Positions 35,242 through 44,264 of a DNA stretch of 45,409 nt are shown piece by piece. The position numbers and the translations under genes were made by a program. Origin of the DNA: an uncultured Clostridia bacterium (GTDB lineage: Bacteria > Bacillota > Clostridia > TANB77 > CAG-508); the NCBI GenBank assembly GCA_934178555.1, contig CAKPQL010000013.1, positions 1-45,409 on the forward strand. Reading direction: 5' to 3'. Numbering within the stretch: the stretch's first letter is position 1; the number at the start of each line of letters is the position of its first letter. A model generated the notes under the pieces. That model searched no databases and had not been told where the DNA came from. It saw only the letters and a program-made list of their open reading frames with translations.

Positions 35242-37656
35242 TTAATTTATATTACTTATATTATTGGTATAATTTTGAAAAATATACATTTCTCCTCGTT
35301 TATTTACTCTTATGCTTATTTCTCCACATAAATCCGTTCTATATATTTTTGCACTTTCTAATCTTGATAAAACATCTGCATTTGGATGCCCAAAATTATT
35401 ATCTTTTCCAACACCAATTAGTGCAATTTTAGGATTAACTAACTTTATAAAATCTTCTGTTGATGAAGTATTTGAACCATGATGTCCCACTTTCAATACT
35501 GTACTTTTTAATATATCTTTACTATATTTCTCAATTAATTTATTTTCCGCTTCTTTTTCAATATCTCCAGTAAATAACATACTAAATTTTTTATAAACCA
35601 ATTTGGCAACTATCGAATTATTATTTAAATCATCAAAATTCAATTGGTAGGGAGGATATAATACATTTAATTTTACATCTTTCTCTATTGCTATTACATC
35701 TCCTTGTTTCACTACTATGATATTTATATTCTTTTCTTTTGCAAGCTGTATAAACTCTTTATATTCTTTACTTATATTAGCTTGCTTAGATATTAATATG
35801 TTTTTTACTTTAAGCGTTTCTAATACATACATAAGTCCACCACAATGATCATTATCAAAATGAGAAACCATCATATAATCAATCTTATTTATCCTTCTAT
35901 CTAATAAATATGGAACTAAAACATTCTTACCTACATCGTAATCTGTTTTAGCACTTCCTCCTCCATCTATTAATATAACTTTATTATACGGAGTAATAAT
36001 TAAAGTAGAATCCCCCTGTCCAACATCTATAAAATGAATTTCCAGTTCTTTAAACCTAAAATTCTGAATCCATTGTCCAATCAAGCATATACTTAAGACT
36101 ATAATAATAATTTTTTTAGCTAATTTACGTTTTATATGCTTATCTTTAATTAATCTTGTAGCAATCTCACCACTCAAAAAAATTATTAAGATAAGCACAA
36201 TATAATATGAAATTATCCAAAGTTTATTTGGAGTTTTTACTATAATCCTTAAAAAGGGTATATGAGATATAAATTTAGATATAAAAACTAATAGATTTAT
36301 TAAAATTTCTAACATCGGAAACAAATAAATTCCTAAGTTACCAGTTATTAATGAAAGTATTCCAATAAGTATTATACCTGCAAATACAGGAGTTACAATT
36401 ATTCCAGAAATCAAAAAATTTAAAGACAAGGTATTAAAATTTATAAGCATTATAGGTATAATTAATAATTGTACTGATACAGAAATAACAATCATATTTA
36501 ATATTAACTCTTTTATTTTATATAGTTTACTTTTTTTATGTTCTTTGCTTAGCCATTTTTGTTTTATTATTTTACTTAGTTTTTCATTTAAAATAACTAT
36601 TCCTAACGTTCCCAAAAATGAAAGCTGAAATCCTACATTAAAAATATTATATGGGTTATTTATTAGAATTAACAAACACGATATTGCTAAATTATTATAA
36701 ATATCTGATTTTCTGTAAAGTATCTTTGCTACTAAAGCAATAATTGACATTATACATGCTCGTACTACTGAAGGTGTAAAGTTTGCTAATGTCATAAAAA
36801 ACACTAACACTATTATTGTAGATATAGCACTAATTTTTTTGCCTGTCTTATTTAATATAATTGTCATTGCTAATATTACATAACTTACGTGTGCCCCTGA
36901 TACAGCAAGTATATGTGCCATATTGCTATCTTTAAAATATGTATTTATTTCGTTTGAAATTTGGCTTTTTTCCCCTAGTAATATACCTAAAAAAACATTT
37001 TTGGCTTCATCTGATAAATTTTTACTTGTTTTTTCCATTATAATATCTCTTACATTATTTGATATCGTATAAATAAAATTACATTCATTTCTTCTTATGA
37101 CATTTACTTTACCTATGGGCTTTATAATTCCATATATGCCTCCCTGCTTTAAATAATTCCTGTACGAAAAGCCTTTAAAATTTTTGTTATGATCTGGTTT
37201 GGTATATTCAGATGAAAGTTCAATATAATCCCCATATTTTAATTTGTTTTCACTTTTCTTCGTATACATCAAAAATTTTATACCTTTACATTTTCTACCT
37301 GTTATGCTTTTTACATCTATAATATATTTATTGCCAAATTCCTGCTCTTCTATTTTTGTAACAATACCTTCAACCTTTATTATCTCATCTATTTTATATA
37401 CCTCTTTGTATTTTCCTTCTAAAAAAGTTACATATATGCATCCAATAATAGAAAATATACAAAATATTGTTATGCCTTTCCTTGATATAATTATTTTTGT
37501 AAATCTTATAATCTTCTTACTTAAACACCTATTTAATATAAAAATAAAAACTGTTATACCTAAAAAAATGGCTATACTTAATTTAATAAAGTATAGCCCA
37601 TAAATTATTCCTAATATATACCCTATGCAGGCAATCAAAATTGGTCTTTTTATCAT
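35242..37656 (-). CDS. comEC: ComEC/Rec2-family DNA uptake channel
   Basis: ComEC transports single-stranded DNA across the membrane during natural competence. The protein has an N-terminal membrane and OB-like region (to about residue 200), a central block of about ten hydrophobic helices (competence domain, around LGEKSQIS, MAHILAVSGAHVSYV and TPSVVRACIMS), and a C-terminal metallo-beta-lactamase-like domain with DVGQGDSTLI, DGGGS and SHFDNDHCGGL. The start is placed at ATG 37656, since AGGAG lies at the right distance and overlaps the GTG at 37662. The length of 804 residues is full. No other competence genes are in the window, so it may equally serve another transport role. Confidence 0.92.
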   Translation of the reverse strand: MIKRPILIACIGYILGIIYGLYFIKLSIAIFLGITVFIFILNRCLSKKIIRFTKIIISRKGITIFCIFSIIGCIYVTFLEGKYKEVYKIDEIIKVEGIVTKIEEQEFGNKYIIDVKSITGRKCKGIKFLMYTKKSENKLKYGDYIELSSEYTKPDHNKNFKGFSYRNYLKQGGIYGIIKPIGKVNVIRRNECNFIYTISNNVRDIIMEKTSKNLSDEAKNVFLGILLGEKSQISNEINTYFKDSNMAHILAVSGAHVSYVILAMTIILNKTGKKISAISTIIVLVFFMTLANFTPSVVRACIMSIIALVAKILYRKSDIYNNLAISCLLILINNPYNIFNVGFQLSFLGTLGIVILNEKLSKIIKQKWLSKEHKKSKLYKIKELILNMIVISVSVQLLIIPIMLINFNTLSLNFLISGIIVTPVFAGIILIGILSLITGNLGIYLFPMLEILINLLVFISKFISHIPFLRIIVKTPNKLWIISYYIVLILIIFLSGEIATRLIKDKHIKRKLAKKIIIIVLSICLIGQWIQNFRFKELEIHFIDVGQGDSTLIITPYNKVILIDGGGSAKTDYDVGKNVLVPYLLDRRINKIDYMMVSHFDNDHCGGLMYVLETLKVKNILISKQANISKEYKEFIQLAKEKNINIIVVKQGDVIAIEKDVKLNVLYPPYQLNFDDLNNNSIVAKLVYKKFSMLFTGDIEKEAENKLIEKYSKDILKSTVLKVGHHGSNTSSTEDFIKLVNPKIALIGVGKDNNFGHPNADVLSRLESAKIYRTDLCGEISIRVNKRGEMYIFQNYTNNISNIN

Positions 37657-37695
37657 AAACACTCCTTAATATTAATTGCCCCCATATTTTTATTT

Positions 37696-39066
37696 CTACA
37701 CGCCAATTCGTCTTGCTGTTACATATCTTTTAATATATGAATTTTCATTAAGTGATGATATTATTACTCCTGTAGTAGCAGTAGATGCATGAACAAATTG
37801 ATTATTACCTATGTATATTCCCACATGTCCAATTCCTTTATAGGTTTGATAATTGCTAAAAAATACTAAATCTCCTGGTTGTAAATTAGCTTTTTCCACT
37901 GCTACTCCATTATATACTTGATTATCAGCGGTCCTATTTACTTTATATCCTAATTGTCCACATATATAGTATACAAGACCTGAACAATCAAATCCTGATG
38001 CTGGACTAGCTCCACCATAAACATATTTATATCCTACATAACTCTTTGCTATTTGTGCAATCTGCTCTCCAACAGCGCTTGCTGTAACAGTATTTTGCAC
38101 ATTTTGTGGTTCTTCTTGTTTTGGTGTTTCACTCTCTGTTGATTTTGTTTCTATAACTTCTTCCTTGTCAACAACAGTTGTATTTTGTCTTGTAGTTGAG
38201 CTTCTATTTGTAGTTTGTTGCTTAGTATCTGATATTAATCTCTTTGCTATATATACTTCTTTTCCATTTAACATTATTTTATAAAAATCATTCTCTTCAC
38301 CAATTATAGTAACTTCTGCATTTAATTTCAAAGATGATACCATTTCTGAGCTAGTTGATGCATTTTTTCTTACTATTGCTTCAGTTACATTTACATATCC
38401 TTTTTGATTTGTACTTGTAGCAATTTGTTTTGATTCATCAACTGGATTCGTTTGTGTAATTTCTTGTAATACACTAACTCTTATCCATCCATATTGATTA
38501 TTATATTTTATATATGCAAAATTTCCTGCAATTTCTTCTACAGTTACTGTTGTATTATTCTTAACTGTATTTTTTACACTTGCTGATACTGTTGGTAATA
38601 TGTATATTTTTGCATCACTATTTGTTACTTTATCACCTAAAGAAATTTGTATATCATTAGATTTATTATCAGTATTATCTGTTGGTTCTTCCGTTTGAAC
38701 AGGTTCTTGTGTTTGAATAATCGCTGGTGTTTCTTCTACTACTGGTTCTGTGGAAGGTACTGGTGTCGGAGTTGGTGTTGACACTGGAACATTTTCTTCT
38801 CCCTGTTTTTTTACAAACTGTTTACTCATATATCCTTCATATGTTCCATTCCATGTATATTTTATTTTATACCATTCTCCTGTTTCTTCTAAAATTTCTA
38901 CTGATGCAGACTTATTTAATACAGTAACAATATCTGCACTTGTGCTTGGTGACTTTCTTACTCTTACGCCATCTGTTGTTACAGTTCCATTAGTTGCATA
39001 AGTATATCTTATACTTACGGCAATAAGCATTATAGCCAAAATAATTATTTTTTTTATATATTTCAT
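37696..39066 (-). CDS. Secreted NlpC/P60 (C40) peptidase with SH3b repeats
   Basis: This exported peptidoglycan hydrolase cleaves gamma-D-Glu-meso-DAP-type bonds. The signal peptide (1-24) is followed by three SH3b-type repeats (GVRVRKSPSTSADIV, AKIYILPTVSASVK and EAIVRKNASTSSEMV) that bind the cell wall, separated by Pro/Thr/Glu and Ser/Thr linkers. The catalytic domain is at about 335-456, with the nucleophile cysteine in GFDCSGLVYY and histidine in GHVGIYIGNNQFVHAST. The ATG at 39066 is preceded by AGGAG. The neighbouring comEC is on the same strand 40 bases downstream, but a functional link is not evident. Confidence 0.93.
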   Translation of the reverse strand: MKYIKKIIILAIMLIAVSIRYTYATNGTVTTDGVRVRKSPSTSADIVTVLNKSASVEILEETGEWYKIKYTWNGTYEGYMSKQFVKKQGEENVPVSTPTPTPVPSTEPVVEETPAIIQTQEPVQTEEPTDNTDNKSNDIQISLGDKVTNSDAKIYILPTVSASVKNTVKNNTTVTVEEIAGNFAYIKYNNQYGWIRVSVLQEITQTNPVDESKQIATSTNQKGYVNVTEAIVRKNASTSSEMVSSLKLNAEVTIIGEENDFYKIMLNGKEVYIAKRLISDTKQQTTNRSSTTRQNTTVVDKEEVIETKSTESETPKQEEPQNVQNTVTASAVGEQIAQIAKSYVGYKYVYGGASPASGFDCSGLVYYICGQLGYKVNRTADNQVYNGVAVEKANLQPGDLVFFSNYQTYKGIGHVGIYIGNNQFVHASTATTGVIISSLNENSYIKRYVTARRIGV

Positions 39067-39155
39067 ATACTAACACTCCTGTTTTTTCTGTTTGTGCCAT
39101 TATATATTTTTTTACCTTTTTTGTCAATGTATGACAAGCCAAAAAGCCCTATTTT

Positions 39156-40439
39156 CTAATTTATTCTTCTTATTATTTTCTCACATTTATTATATATTTC
39201 TTGTTCTTTACAGCATATTTTTCTATTTTCCATTAATATATTTCCATTTACAATTGTAGTTTCTACATCACTACCCTTGGCATTATAAACAATATCAGCA
39301 AAAACATCATTTATAGGTTGCATTAACTCTTTCTCCATATTTAGTATTATTATATCTGCTTTTTTACCCTCCTCTATACTACCAATTTTATCTTCTAATC
39401 CTAATGCCTTTGCACCGTTTATAGTTGCCATCTTTATTACTTCGTATGCAGGTAGGTCTTTTGGATTCTCATTTATTCCCTTTTGCAATAAAGCTGTAAA
39501 CTTCATTGTTTCGAACATATCTAGGTTACTTCCACTACCTTGTCCATCAGTTCCAAGTGATACATTAATTTTTTCTTGTAACATTTTCTTTATCTTTGCT
39601 ACCCCACATCCTAATTTCAAATTACTTACTGGGCAATGTGATATTGATATATTTTTTAACTCAGCTAATTTTTCAATTTCATTCTCTGTTAATTTTACAG
39701 CATGTGCTAATAATACTGGTATACCAGTGAAATATTTCTCTAATACCTCGACTGGGCTATCCACATTATATGCTTTTTTTATATCTTCTACCTCTTTTGA
39801 ATTTTCACAAAAATGCATATGCACTGGCAAATTATTTTTCTTTGCAAAATTTATAAATTCTTTAGTATCTTCTTCCATTGTTGTATATAGTCCGTGAATA
39901 CCAGCATTAAATGTTACAAGTTCATTGTTCTTATAATCATTTACTAATTTGCTTAACTCTTTTAATCTTGTAGTAGCGTCACTTCCTCCACTCATTAAAG
40001 TTCTAGTTGTCTGCATTCTAACTCCTGTTTCTACGACAGCCCTAATAATATCATCTGTCATAAAATACATATCATTTATTGTAGTACAACCTGTTTTTAT
40101 CATTTCTATACAAGATAAATATGTCGCATAATATATATCTTCGTTTGTTAGCTTATCCTCCATTGGCCAAATTTTTTCTTCTAACCATTCTTGTAATCCA
40201 TATCCATCTAGTGTTTCTCTAAATATGCTCATTGGCAGATGAGCATGTGTATTAATAAGACCTGGCATTACTTGCATTTTAGTTGCATTTATTACTTTTA
40301 TATCATTATCTTGTATATCTATATTTTTTCCTATCTTCTTTATAATAGTATTTTCTATTAATATATCCATATTTTCCAAGTACTTTTCCTTTTTCTCATC
40401 CATAGATATTAAATTTGCATTTTTAATTAATATTCTCAT
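39156..40439 (-). CDS. mtaD: Amidohydrolase, methylthioadenosine/S-adenosylhomocysteine deaminase-like
   Basis: This metal-dependent deaminase of the MtaD/SsnA-like amidohydrolase branch acts on purine nucleosides such as 5'-methylthioadenosine or S-adenosylhomocysteine. The metal and substrate blocks are NTHAHLPMSIFRETL (the HxH pair), GCTTINDMYF, VHMHFCEN, LLAHAVKLTENE, ISHCPVSNLKLGCG and SLGTDGQGSGSNLDMF, with the final metal aspartate. The 427-residue length is normal. It is preceded by AGGAGG-type sequence at 40440-40447. It lies alone, downstream of the rplL terminator and upstream of the NlpC/P60 gene. Substrate choice among related deaminases cannot be fixed here. Confidence 0.88.
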   Translation of the reverse strand: MRILIKNANLISMDEKKEKYLENMDILIENTIIKKIGKNIDIQDNDIKVINATKMQVMPGLINTHAHLPMSIFRETLDGYGLQEWLEEKIWPMEDKLTNEDIYYATYLSCIEMIKTGCTTINDMYFMTDDIIRAVVETGVRMQTTRTLMSGGSDATTRLKELSKLVNDYKNNELVTFNAGIHGLYTTMEEDTKEFINFAKKNNLPVHMHFCENSKEVEDIKKAYNVDSPVEVLEKYFTGIPVLLAHAVKLTENEIEKLAELKNISISHCPVSNLKLGCGVAKIKKMLQEKINVSLGTDGQGSGSNLDMFETMKFTALLQKGINENPKDLPAYEVIKMATINGAKALGLEDKIGSIEEGKKADIIILNMEKELMQPINDVFADIVYNAKGSDVETTIVNGNILMENRKICCKEQEIYNKCEKIIRRIN

Positions 40440-40588
40440 ACAAACCTCCCAACTTTAATATGCAATCAATTATATCATAAAAGATATAATTAATATACCC
40501 AAATCTAGCAAATTATAATAAAACAAGCAAACAACAAAATCCATAATTTATATGCAATTGTAACACCAAATTACAGTACCTTTCATAC

Positions 40589-40620
40589 ACAAAAAAAGTG
40601 GATATAAAATCCACCTTTTT
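40589..40620 (-). terminator. Terminator after rplL
   Basis: The GTGGAT/ATCCAC stem (40598-40603 with 40609-40614) is flanked by A and T runs; on the minus strand it ends in TTTTTTT. It closes the ribosomal-protein operon before any rpoB. Confidence 0.8.
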
Positions 40621-40646
40621 CATTTACAATATATTAACATTTAAAA

Positions 40647-41018
40647 CTAAGCTAATTCAACAACTGCTCCAGCTTCTGTAAATTTAGCTTTGATTTCTTC
40701 AGCTTCTTCTTTGCTAGCTTTTTCTTTAACTGTCTTAGGAGCTCCATCAACTAAATCTTTAGCTTCTTTTAATCCTAATCCTGTTACATCTCTAACAACT
40801 TTTATAACTGCTATTTTGTTAGCTCCAGCTTCTTTTAATATTACATCAAATTCTGATTTTTCTTCAGCTGCTCCTGCTGCTGCTCCACCAGCTACTGGTG
40901 CTGCAACTGCTGCTGCAGATACTCCATATTTTTCTTCTATTCCTTTTACTAATTCAGATAATTCAATAACTGTTAAGCTATCGATTTCTTCTAATATCTT
41001 TGATATTTTTTCTTCCAT
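40647..41018 (-). CDS. rplL: 50S ribosomal protein L7/L12
   Basis: This stalk protein recruits translation factors. The N-terminal dimerisation helices (EEKISKILEEIDSLTVIELSELV), the alanine-rich hinge (AAAVAAPVAGGAAAGAA) and the C-terminal domain with VIKVVRDVTGLGLKEAKDLVDG are standard. The frame is open from 41033, but that ATG overlaps the ribosome site GGAGG, which sits eight bases before the second ATG at 41018, giving 123 residues. It is the last gene of the L10 transcription unit and ends at a terminator. rpoB, its usual next gene, is not there. Confidence 0.97.
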   Translation of the reverse strand: MEEKISKILEEIDSLTVIELSELVKGIEEKYGVSAAAVAAPVAGGAAAGAAEEKSEFDVILKEAGANKIAVIKVVRDVTGLGLKEAKDLVDGAPKTVKEKASKEEAEEIKAKFTEAGAVVELA

Positions 41019-41078
41019 TTTAAAATCCTCCATTTTTATTTTTATAAATTTATTTGTGTTATAAGTTCACAACCCTAA

Positions 41079-41576
41079 TTATTGTTCCTTTTGTAATTTT
41101 ACTTGATCCAATGCAACTGCAAGTTTTGAAATATTTCCAAGTAATGCACCAGCAAGTTGTGCAATAAGAACTTCTCTTGATGGAAGTTTTGCTAAAGCAA
41201 TTATTTCCTCTGTTGGAACTACTTTACCATCAATTATTCCACCTTTAATTTTGTAGAAATCGTTTTCTTTTGAATATTCATATATAGCTTTTGAAGGTGC
41301 AAGATAATCTTCATTGTCTAATATTATAGCTGTTGGTCCAACTAATACATCTTCTAATCCTTCAACTCCACATTCTTCCAAAGCTCTTCTTATAATGTTA
41401 TTCTTCATAACTTTATATTCTGTATTTGAACTTCTTAATTTTGCTCTTAATTCTGTTACATCTGTAACATTGATTCCTCTGTATTCTGTTAAAAGTACGC
41501 ATTTAGCTGATTTTATTTTTTCTGCTAATGCTGCTACTTCTGCTTGCTTTTGTTTTAAAACTGTTTCGCTTGCCAT
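41079..41576 (-). CDS. rplJ: 50S ribosomal protein L10
   Basis: L10 anchors L7/L12 dimers to the 23S GTPase centre. The N-terminal RNA-binding domain (LLTEYRGINVTDVTELRAKLR, EYKVMKNNIIRRALEE) and the C-terminal helix that holds L7/L12 are present. The 165-residue length is normal. AGGAGGTGAAATA precedes ATG 41576. The upstream 200 bases contain an L10 leader with an attenuator-like hairpin (41676-41790), so expression is probably controlled by the L10-L12 complex. Confidence 0.98.
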   Translation of the reverse strand: MASETVLKQKQAEVAALAEKIKSAKCVLLTEYRGINVTDVTELRAKLRSSNTEYKVMKNNIIRRALEECGVEGLEDVLVGPTAIILDNEDYLAPSKAIYEYSKENDFYKIKGGIIDGKVVPTEEIIALAKLPSREVLIAQLAGALLGNISKLAVALDQVKLQKEQ

Positions 41577-41675
41577 TATTTCACCTCCTAATAATTTATA
41601 TAAGTTATATTTTATTTACATATTATAAATAATCACTGACACAATATAATGTATCTATAAATCCTTATATATAAT

Positions 41676-41790
41676 AAATCCTAATTTTAGCCATGGCATA
41701 AAATTAGGATTTTCTCCGTTCGCTTTATACCTCGGTAGGACTTAAATGCCTACTGTCTTTGGCTAAAATATTTATTATTAATTAGAAAAA
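41676..41790 (-). ncRNA. Ribosomal protein L10 leader with attenuator hairpin
   Basis: On the minus strand the leader reads GACAGTAGGCATTTAAGTCC, then CTACCGAGGT, the conserved core of the L10 leader that binds L10(L12). It is followed by a 14-bp hairpin (41676-41689 with 41699-41712, AAATCCTAATTTTA) and an A/T tail that looks like a terminator. The layout fits autoregulation of rplJ-rplL by antitermination. Confidence 0.85.
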
Positions 41791-41805
41791 TCATAATATT
41801 TTTCT

Positions 41806-42489
41806 TTATTTTTGATTAATATATAATCCAGGTCCCATTGTTGTTGCTATAGAAACACTCTTTATATATTGACCTTTTGCAGCTGCTGGTTTTGCTTTTA
41901 TTATAGCATCTATAATTGTTTCATAGTTTTCTACTAATTTTTCTGTTCCGAAAGAAACTTTTCCAAAACCTAAGTGAATAATGTTAGTTTTATCTAATCT
42001 ATATTCAACTTTACCAGATTTTATATCTGATACAGCTTTTGTTACATCCATTGTAACTGTTCCTGATTTAGGGTTTGGCATTAATCCTTTTGGTCCTAAT
42101 ACCTTACCTAATCTTCCTATAACACCCATCATATCTGGTGTAGCAACGATTACATCGTAATCAAACCAATTTTCTTTTTCTATTTTTGGTACTAATTCTT
42201 CTGCTCCAACGAAATCAGCTCCAGCAGCTTCAGCCTCTTTTGCTTTATCTCCTTTTGCAAAAACTAAAACCTTTAAAGTTTTACCTGTACCATGTGGAAG
42301 AACTACTGTTCCTCTAACTTGTTGATCAGCGTGTTTTGAATCAACACCTAATTTAACATGTAATTCAACTGTTTCGTCAAATTTTCTTTTTGGCATATTT
42401 TCAATTAGTTCGATTGCTTCTTTTGCTTCATATAATTTTGATTTATCAACTAGCTTTTCAGCTTCTTGATATATTTTTCCTCTTTTCAT
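41806..42489 (-). CDS. rplA: 50S ribosomal protein L1
   Basis: L1 forms the mobile L1 stalk near the ribosomal E site. The text from MKRGKIYQEAEKLVDK through VDSKHADQQVRGTVVLPHGTGK, GADFVGAEEL and GPKGLMPNPKSGTV to ATTMGPGLYINQK is typical along its whole 227 residues. It lies 54 bases downstream of rplK and before the L10 leader, in the standard order. AGGAGG precedes the ATG. Confidence 0.98.
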   Translation of the reverse strand: MKRGKIYQEAEKLVDKSKLYEAKEAIELIENMPKRKFDETVELHVKLGVDSKHADQQVRGTVVLPHGTGKTLKVLVFAKGDKAKEAEAAGADFVGAEELVPKIEKENWFDYDVIVATPDMMGVIGRLGKVLGPKGLMPNPKSGTVTMDVTKAVSDIKSGKVEYRLDKTNIIHLGFGKVSFGTEKLVENYETIIDAIIKAKPAAAKGQYIKSVSIATTMGPGLYINQK

Positions 42490-42543
42490 ATAAATCCTCC
42501 TTTGGTATTAACGAAGTTTTATCTTCTCCCAATCTTATTTTTA

Positions 42544-42972
42544 TTAATCAACTACGACTACACCCATAGAACGTGCAGTTCCTGCAACCATACTCATTGC
42601 AGTTTCAATTGATGCTGCATTTAAATCAGGCATCTTTTGTTCTGCAATTTGTTTAACTTGTTCCTTTGTTATTTTTGCAACCTTATCTTTATTTGGTTTT
42701 CCAGAACCTTTTTCAATTTTAATTGCTTTTTTAATTAAAACTGCAACAGGTGGAACTTTTGTTATAAATTCAAAAGATTTATCTTTGTATACAGTTATAA
42801 CAACTGGAATTATCATTCCTGGTTGGTTAGCTGTTCTATCATTGAATTCTTTAACAAATTGCATAATATTTACACCACTTGAACCTAATGCTGGACCAAC
42901 TGGTGGTGCTGGTGTTGCTTTTCCAGCTTCTATTTGTAATTTAATTATATTTGAAATTTCTTTCTCTGCCAT
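42544..42972 (-). CDS. rplK: 50S ribosomal protein L11
   Basis: L11 binds the 23S GTPase-associated region and is needed for the stringent response. The N-terminal GKATPAPPVGPALGSSGVNIMQFVKEFN and the C-terminal RNA-binding domain ending GTARSMGVVV are standard, and the 142-residue length is normal. AAGGAGGTGCAAAG precedes ATG 42972. It stands between nusG and rplA as in most bacteria. Confidence 0.98.
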   Translation of the reverse strand: MAEKEISNIIKLQIEAGKATPAPPVGPALGSSGVNIMQFVKEFNDRTANQPGMIIPVVITVYKDKSFEFITKVPPVAVLIKKAIKIEKGSGKPNKDKVAKITKEQVKQIAEQKMPDLNAASIETAMSMVAGTARSMGVVVVD

Positions 42973-43020
42973 TCTCTTTGCACCTCCTTAATGTAAATTT
43001 TATATATAAAAAATTATAAA

Positions 43021-43554
43021 CTATATTTTTTCAACTTGTGAAAATTCTAATTCTACTGGAGTTTCTCTTCCAAACATTGAAACAATAACTTTTACTTTAT
43101 TCTTTTCTTTGTTTATTTCCTGAACAACTCCTATAAATCCTTCTAATGGTCCATTCATAACTTTTACAGAATCATTAACATCATAATCTACCTCTATAAT
43201 AGCCTCTTCGAATCCCATATTTCTTATTTCATCTGGAGTTAAAGCTATTGGCTCTGTACCTGATCCAACAAATCCTGTAACACCTCTTGTATTTCTAACT
43301 ATGTACCAAGATTCTTCTGTTACAATCATTTTTATCAAAACATAACCAGGAAAAACTTTCTTTAAATTAGTTTTTCTTTTTCCATCTTTTATTTCTATTT
43401 GTTCTTCCATTGGAACAACTATATCAAAGAAAAAGTCATCTAATTCCCTATTTTTTATTGTTTTCTCTAAATCAGTTTTAACTTTATTTTCGTAACCAGA
43501 ATATGTATGTACAACGTACCACTTTGGTTCATTATCACTATTTACTTGAGACAT
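43021..43554 (-). CDS. nusG: Transcription termination/antitermination protein NusG
   Basis: NusG binds RNA polymerase and modulates pausing, termination and coupling to ribosomes. The N-terminal domain has PKWYVVHTYSGYENKV and KKVFPGYVLIKM. The KOW domain has VKVMNGPLEGFIGVVQEIN and ends VELEFSQVEKI. The length of 177 residues is normal. It starts 13 bases after secE stops and precedes rplK, the universal order. Confidence 0.97.
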   Translation of the reverse strand: MSQVNSDNEPKWYVVHTYSGYENKVKTDLEKTIKNRELDDFFFDIVVPMEEQIEIKDGKRKTNLKKVFPGYVLIKMIVTEESWYIVRNTRGVTGFVGSGTEPIALTPDEIRNMGFEEAIIEVDYDVNDSVKVMNGPLEGFIGVVQEINKEKNKVKVIVSMFGRETPVELEFSQVEKI

Positions 43555-43567
43555 TTTTTAGCCTCCT

Positions 43568-43921
43568 TTATTGTTCTGCATCTGGACTAGGTGTAACATT
43601 AGTATCGTTACTATCTTGTCCATCAGTTGTATTTTCATTATTAGTATCTTCAGTTGGTGCTGGAGTAGAATTTTCTTCCACAACTGTGTTTTCTTTATTA
43701 TTTAATGCAGATTTTAATCTGTTTATTCCATGTTTATTTAACATTTCAAAACCTAAATCTAAAACAAAAACTATTGCAGCAGTTATTACAACTATTGTTA
43801 CAACTGCAATTGTATTATTAACTAGTTGTTTTCCTGTTGGCCAAGTAACTTTTTTTAATTCGGTTTTAAAATCTTTAAAAAAATGTTTCTTTTCTTTATT
43901 TATTTTTTTATCATTAGCCAT
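43568..43921 (-). CDS. secE: Preprotein translocase subunit SecE with long hydrophilic tail
   Basis: SecE is the essential small subunit of the SecYEG channel. The conserved region FFKDFKTELKKVTWPTGKQLVNNT is followed by one membrane helix (about 37-60), the usual core of about 65-70 residues. The protein then continues for about 45 residues rich in Asn, Thr, Glu, Asp and Pro (around EENSTPAPTEDTNNENTTDG), which SecE proteins normally lack. This tail would be outside the cell if SecE is inserted as usual. AGGAGTC precedes the start, and the gene order rpmG-secE-nusG is standard. Confidence 0.95.
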   Translation of the reverse strand: MANDKKINKEKKHFFKDFKTELKKVTWPTGKQLVNNTIAVVTIVVITAAIVFVLDLGFEMLNKHGINRLKSALNNKENTVVEENSTPAPTEDTNNENTTDGQDSNDTNVTPSPDAEQ

Positions 43922-43943
43922 TTGACTCCTCCTAAAATAGCTA

Positions 43944-44108
43944 TTATTTTGTCTCTTTGTGTGTTGTTCTCTTTTTACAGAATTTACAATACTTTACTAA
44001 CTCTAGTCTATCAGTATTATTTCTTTTGTTTTTACTTGTTGTATAGTTTCTTCTTTTACATTCTGTACATTCAATTGTTATATTTTCTCTTGGTCCTTTT
44101 GCTGCCAT
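43944..44108 (-). CDS. rpmG: 50S ribosomal protein L33
   Basis: This 54-residue protein was read directly from the minus strand: MAAKGPRENITIECTEC, then KRRNYTTSKNKRNN, then LELVKYCKFCKKRTTHKETK. The two CxxC pairs are of the zinc-binding L33 form. GGAGGTGGAGCTGAA precedes ATG 44108. It opens the rpmG-secE-nusG unit. No tRNA-Trp gene, often found here, is present. Confidence 0.95.
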   Translation of the reverse strand: MAAKGPRENITIECTECKRRNYTTSKNKRNNTDRLELVKYCKFCKKRTTHKETK

Positions 44109-44264
44109 TTCAGCTCCACCTCCGTTTGTTTTATGCTTTTTAACGATGTGATTTGTCTGTTTTTATTTAAACATTCAAATAGACTATACTACTTTACCAT
44201 ATTTTTCACAATATGTCAATGTTTTTCTTACGGAATTTTAGGTTTTTTTGAATATTAATGGTTT

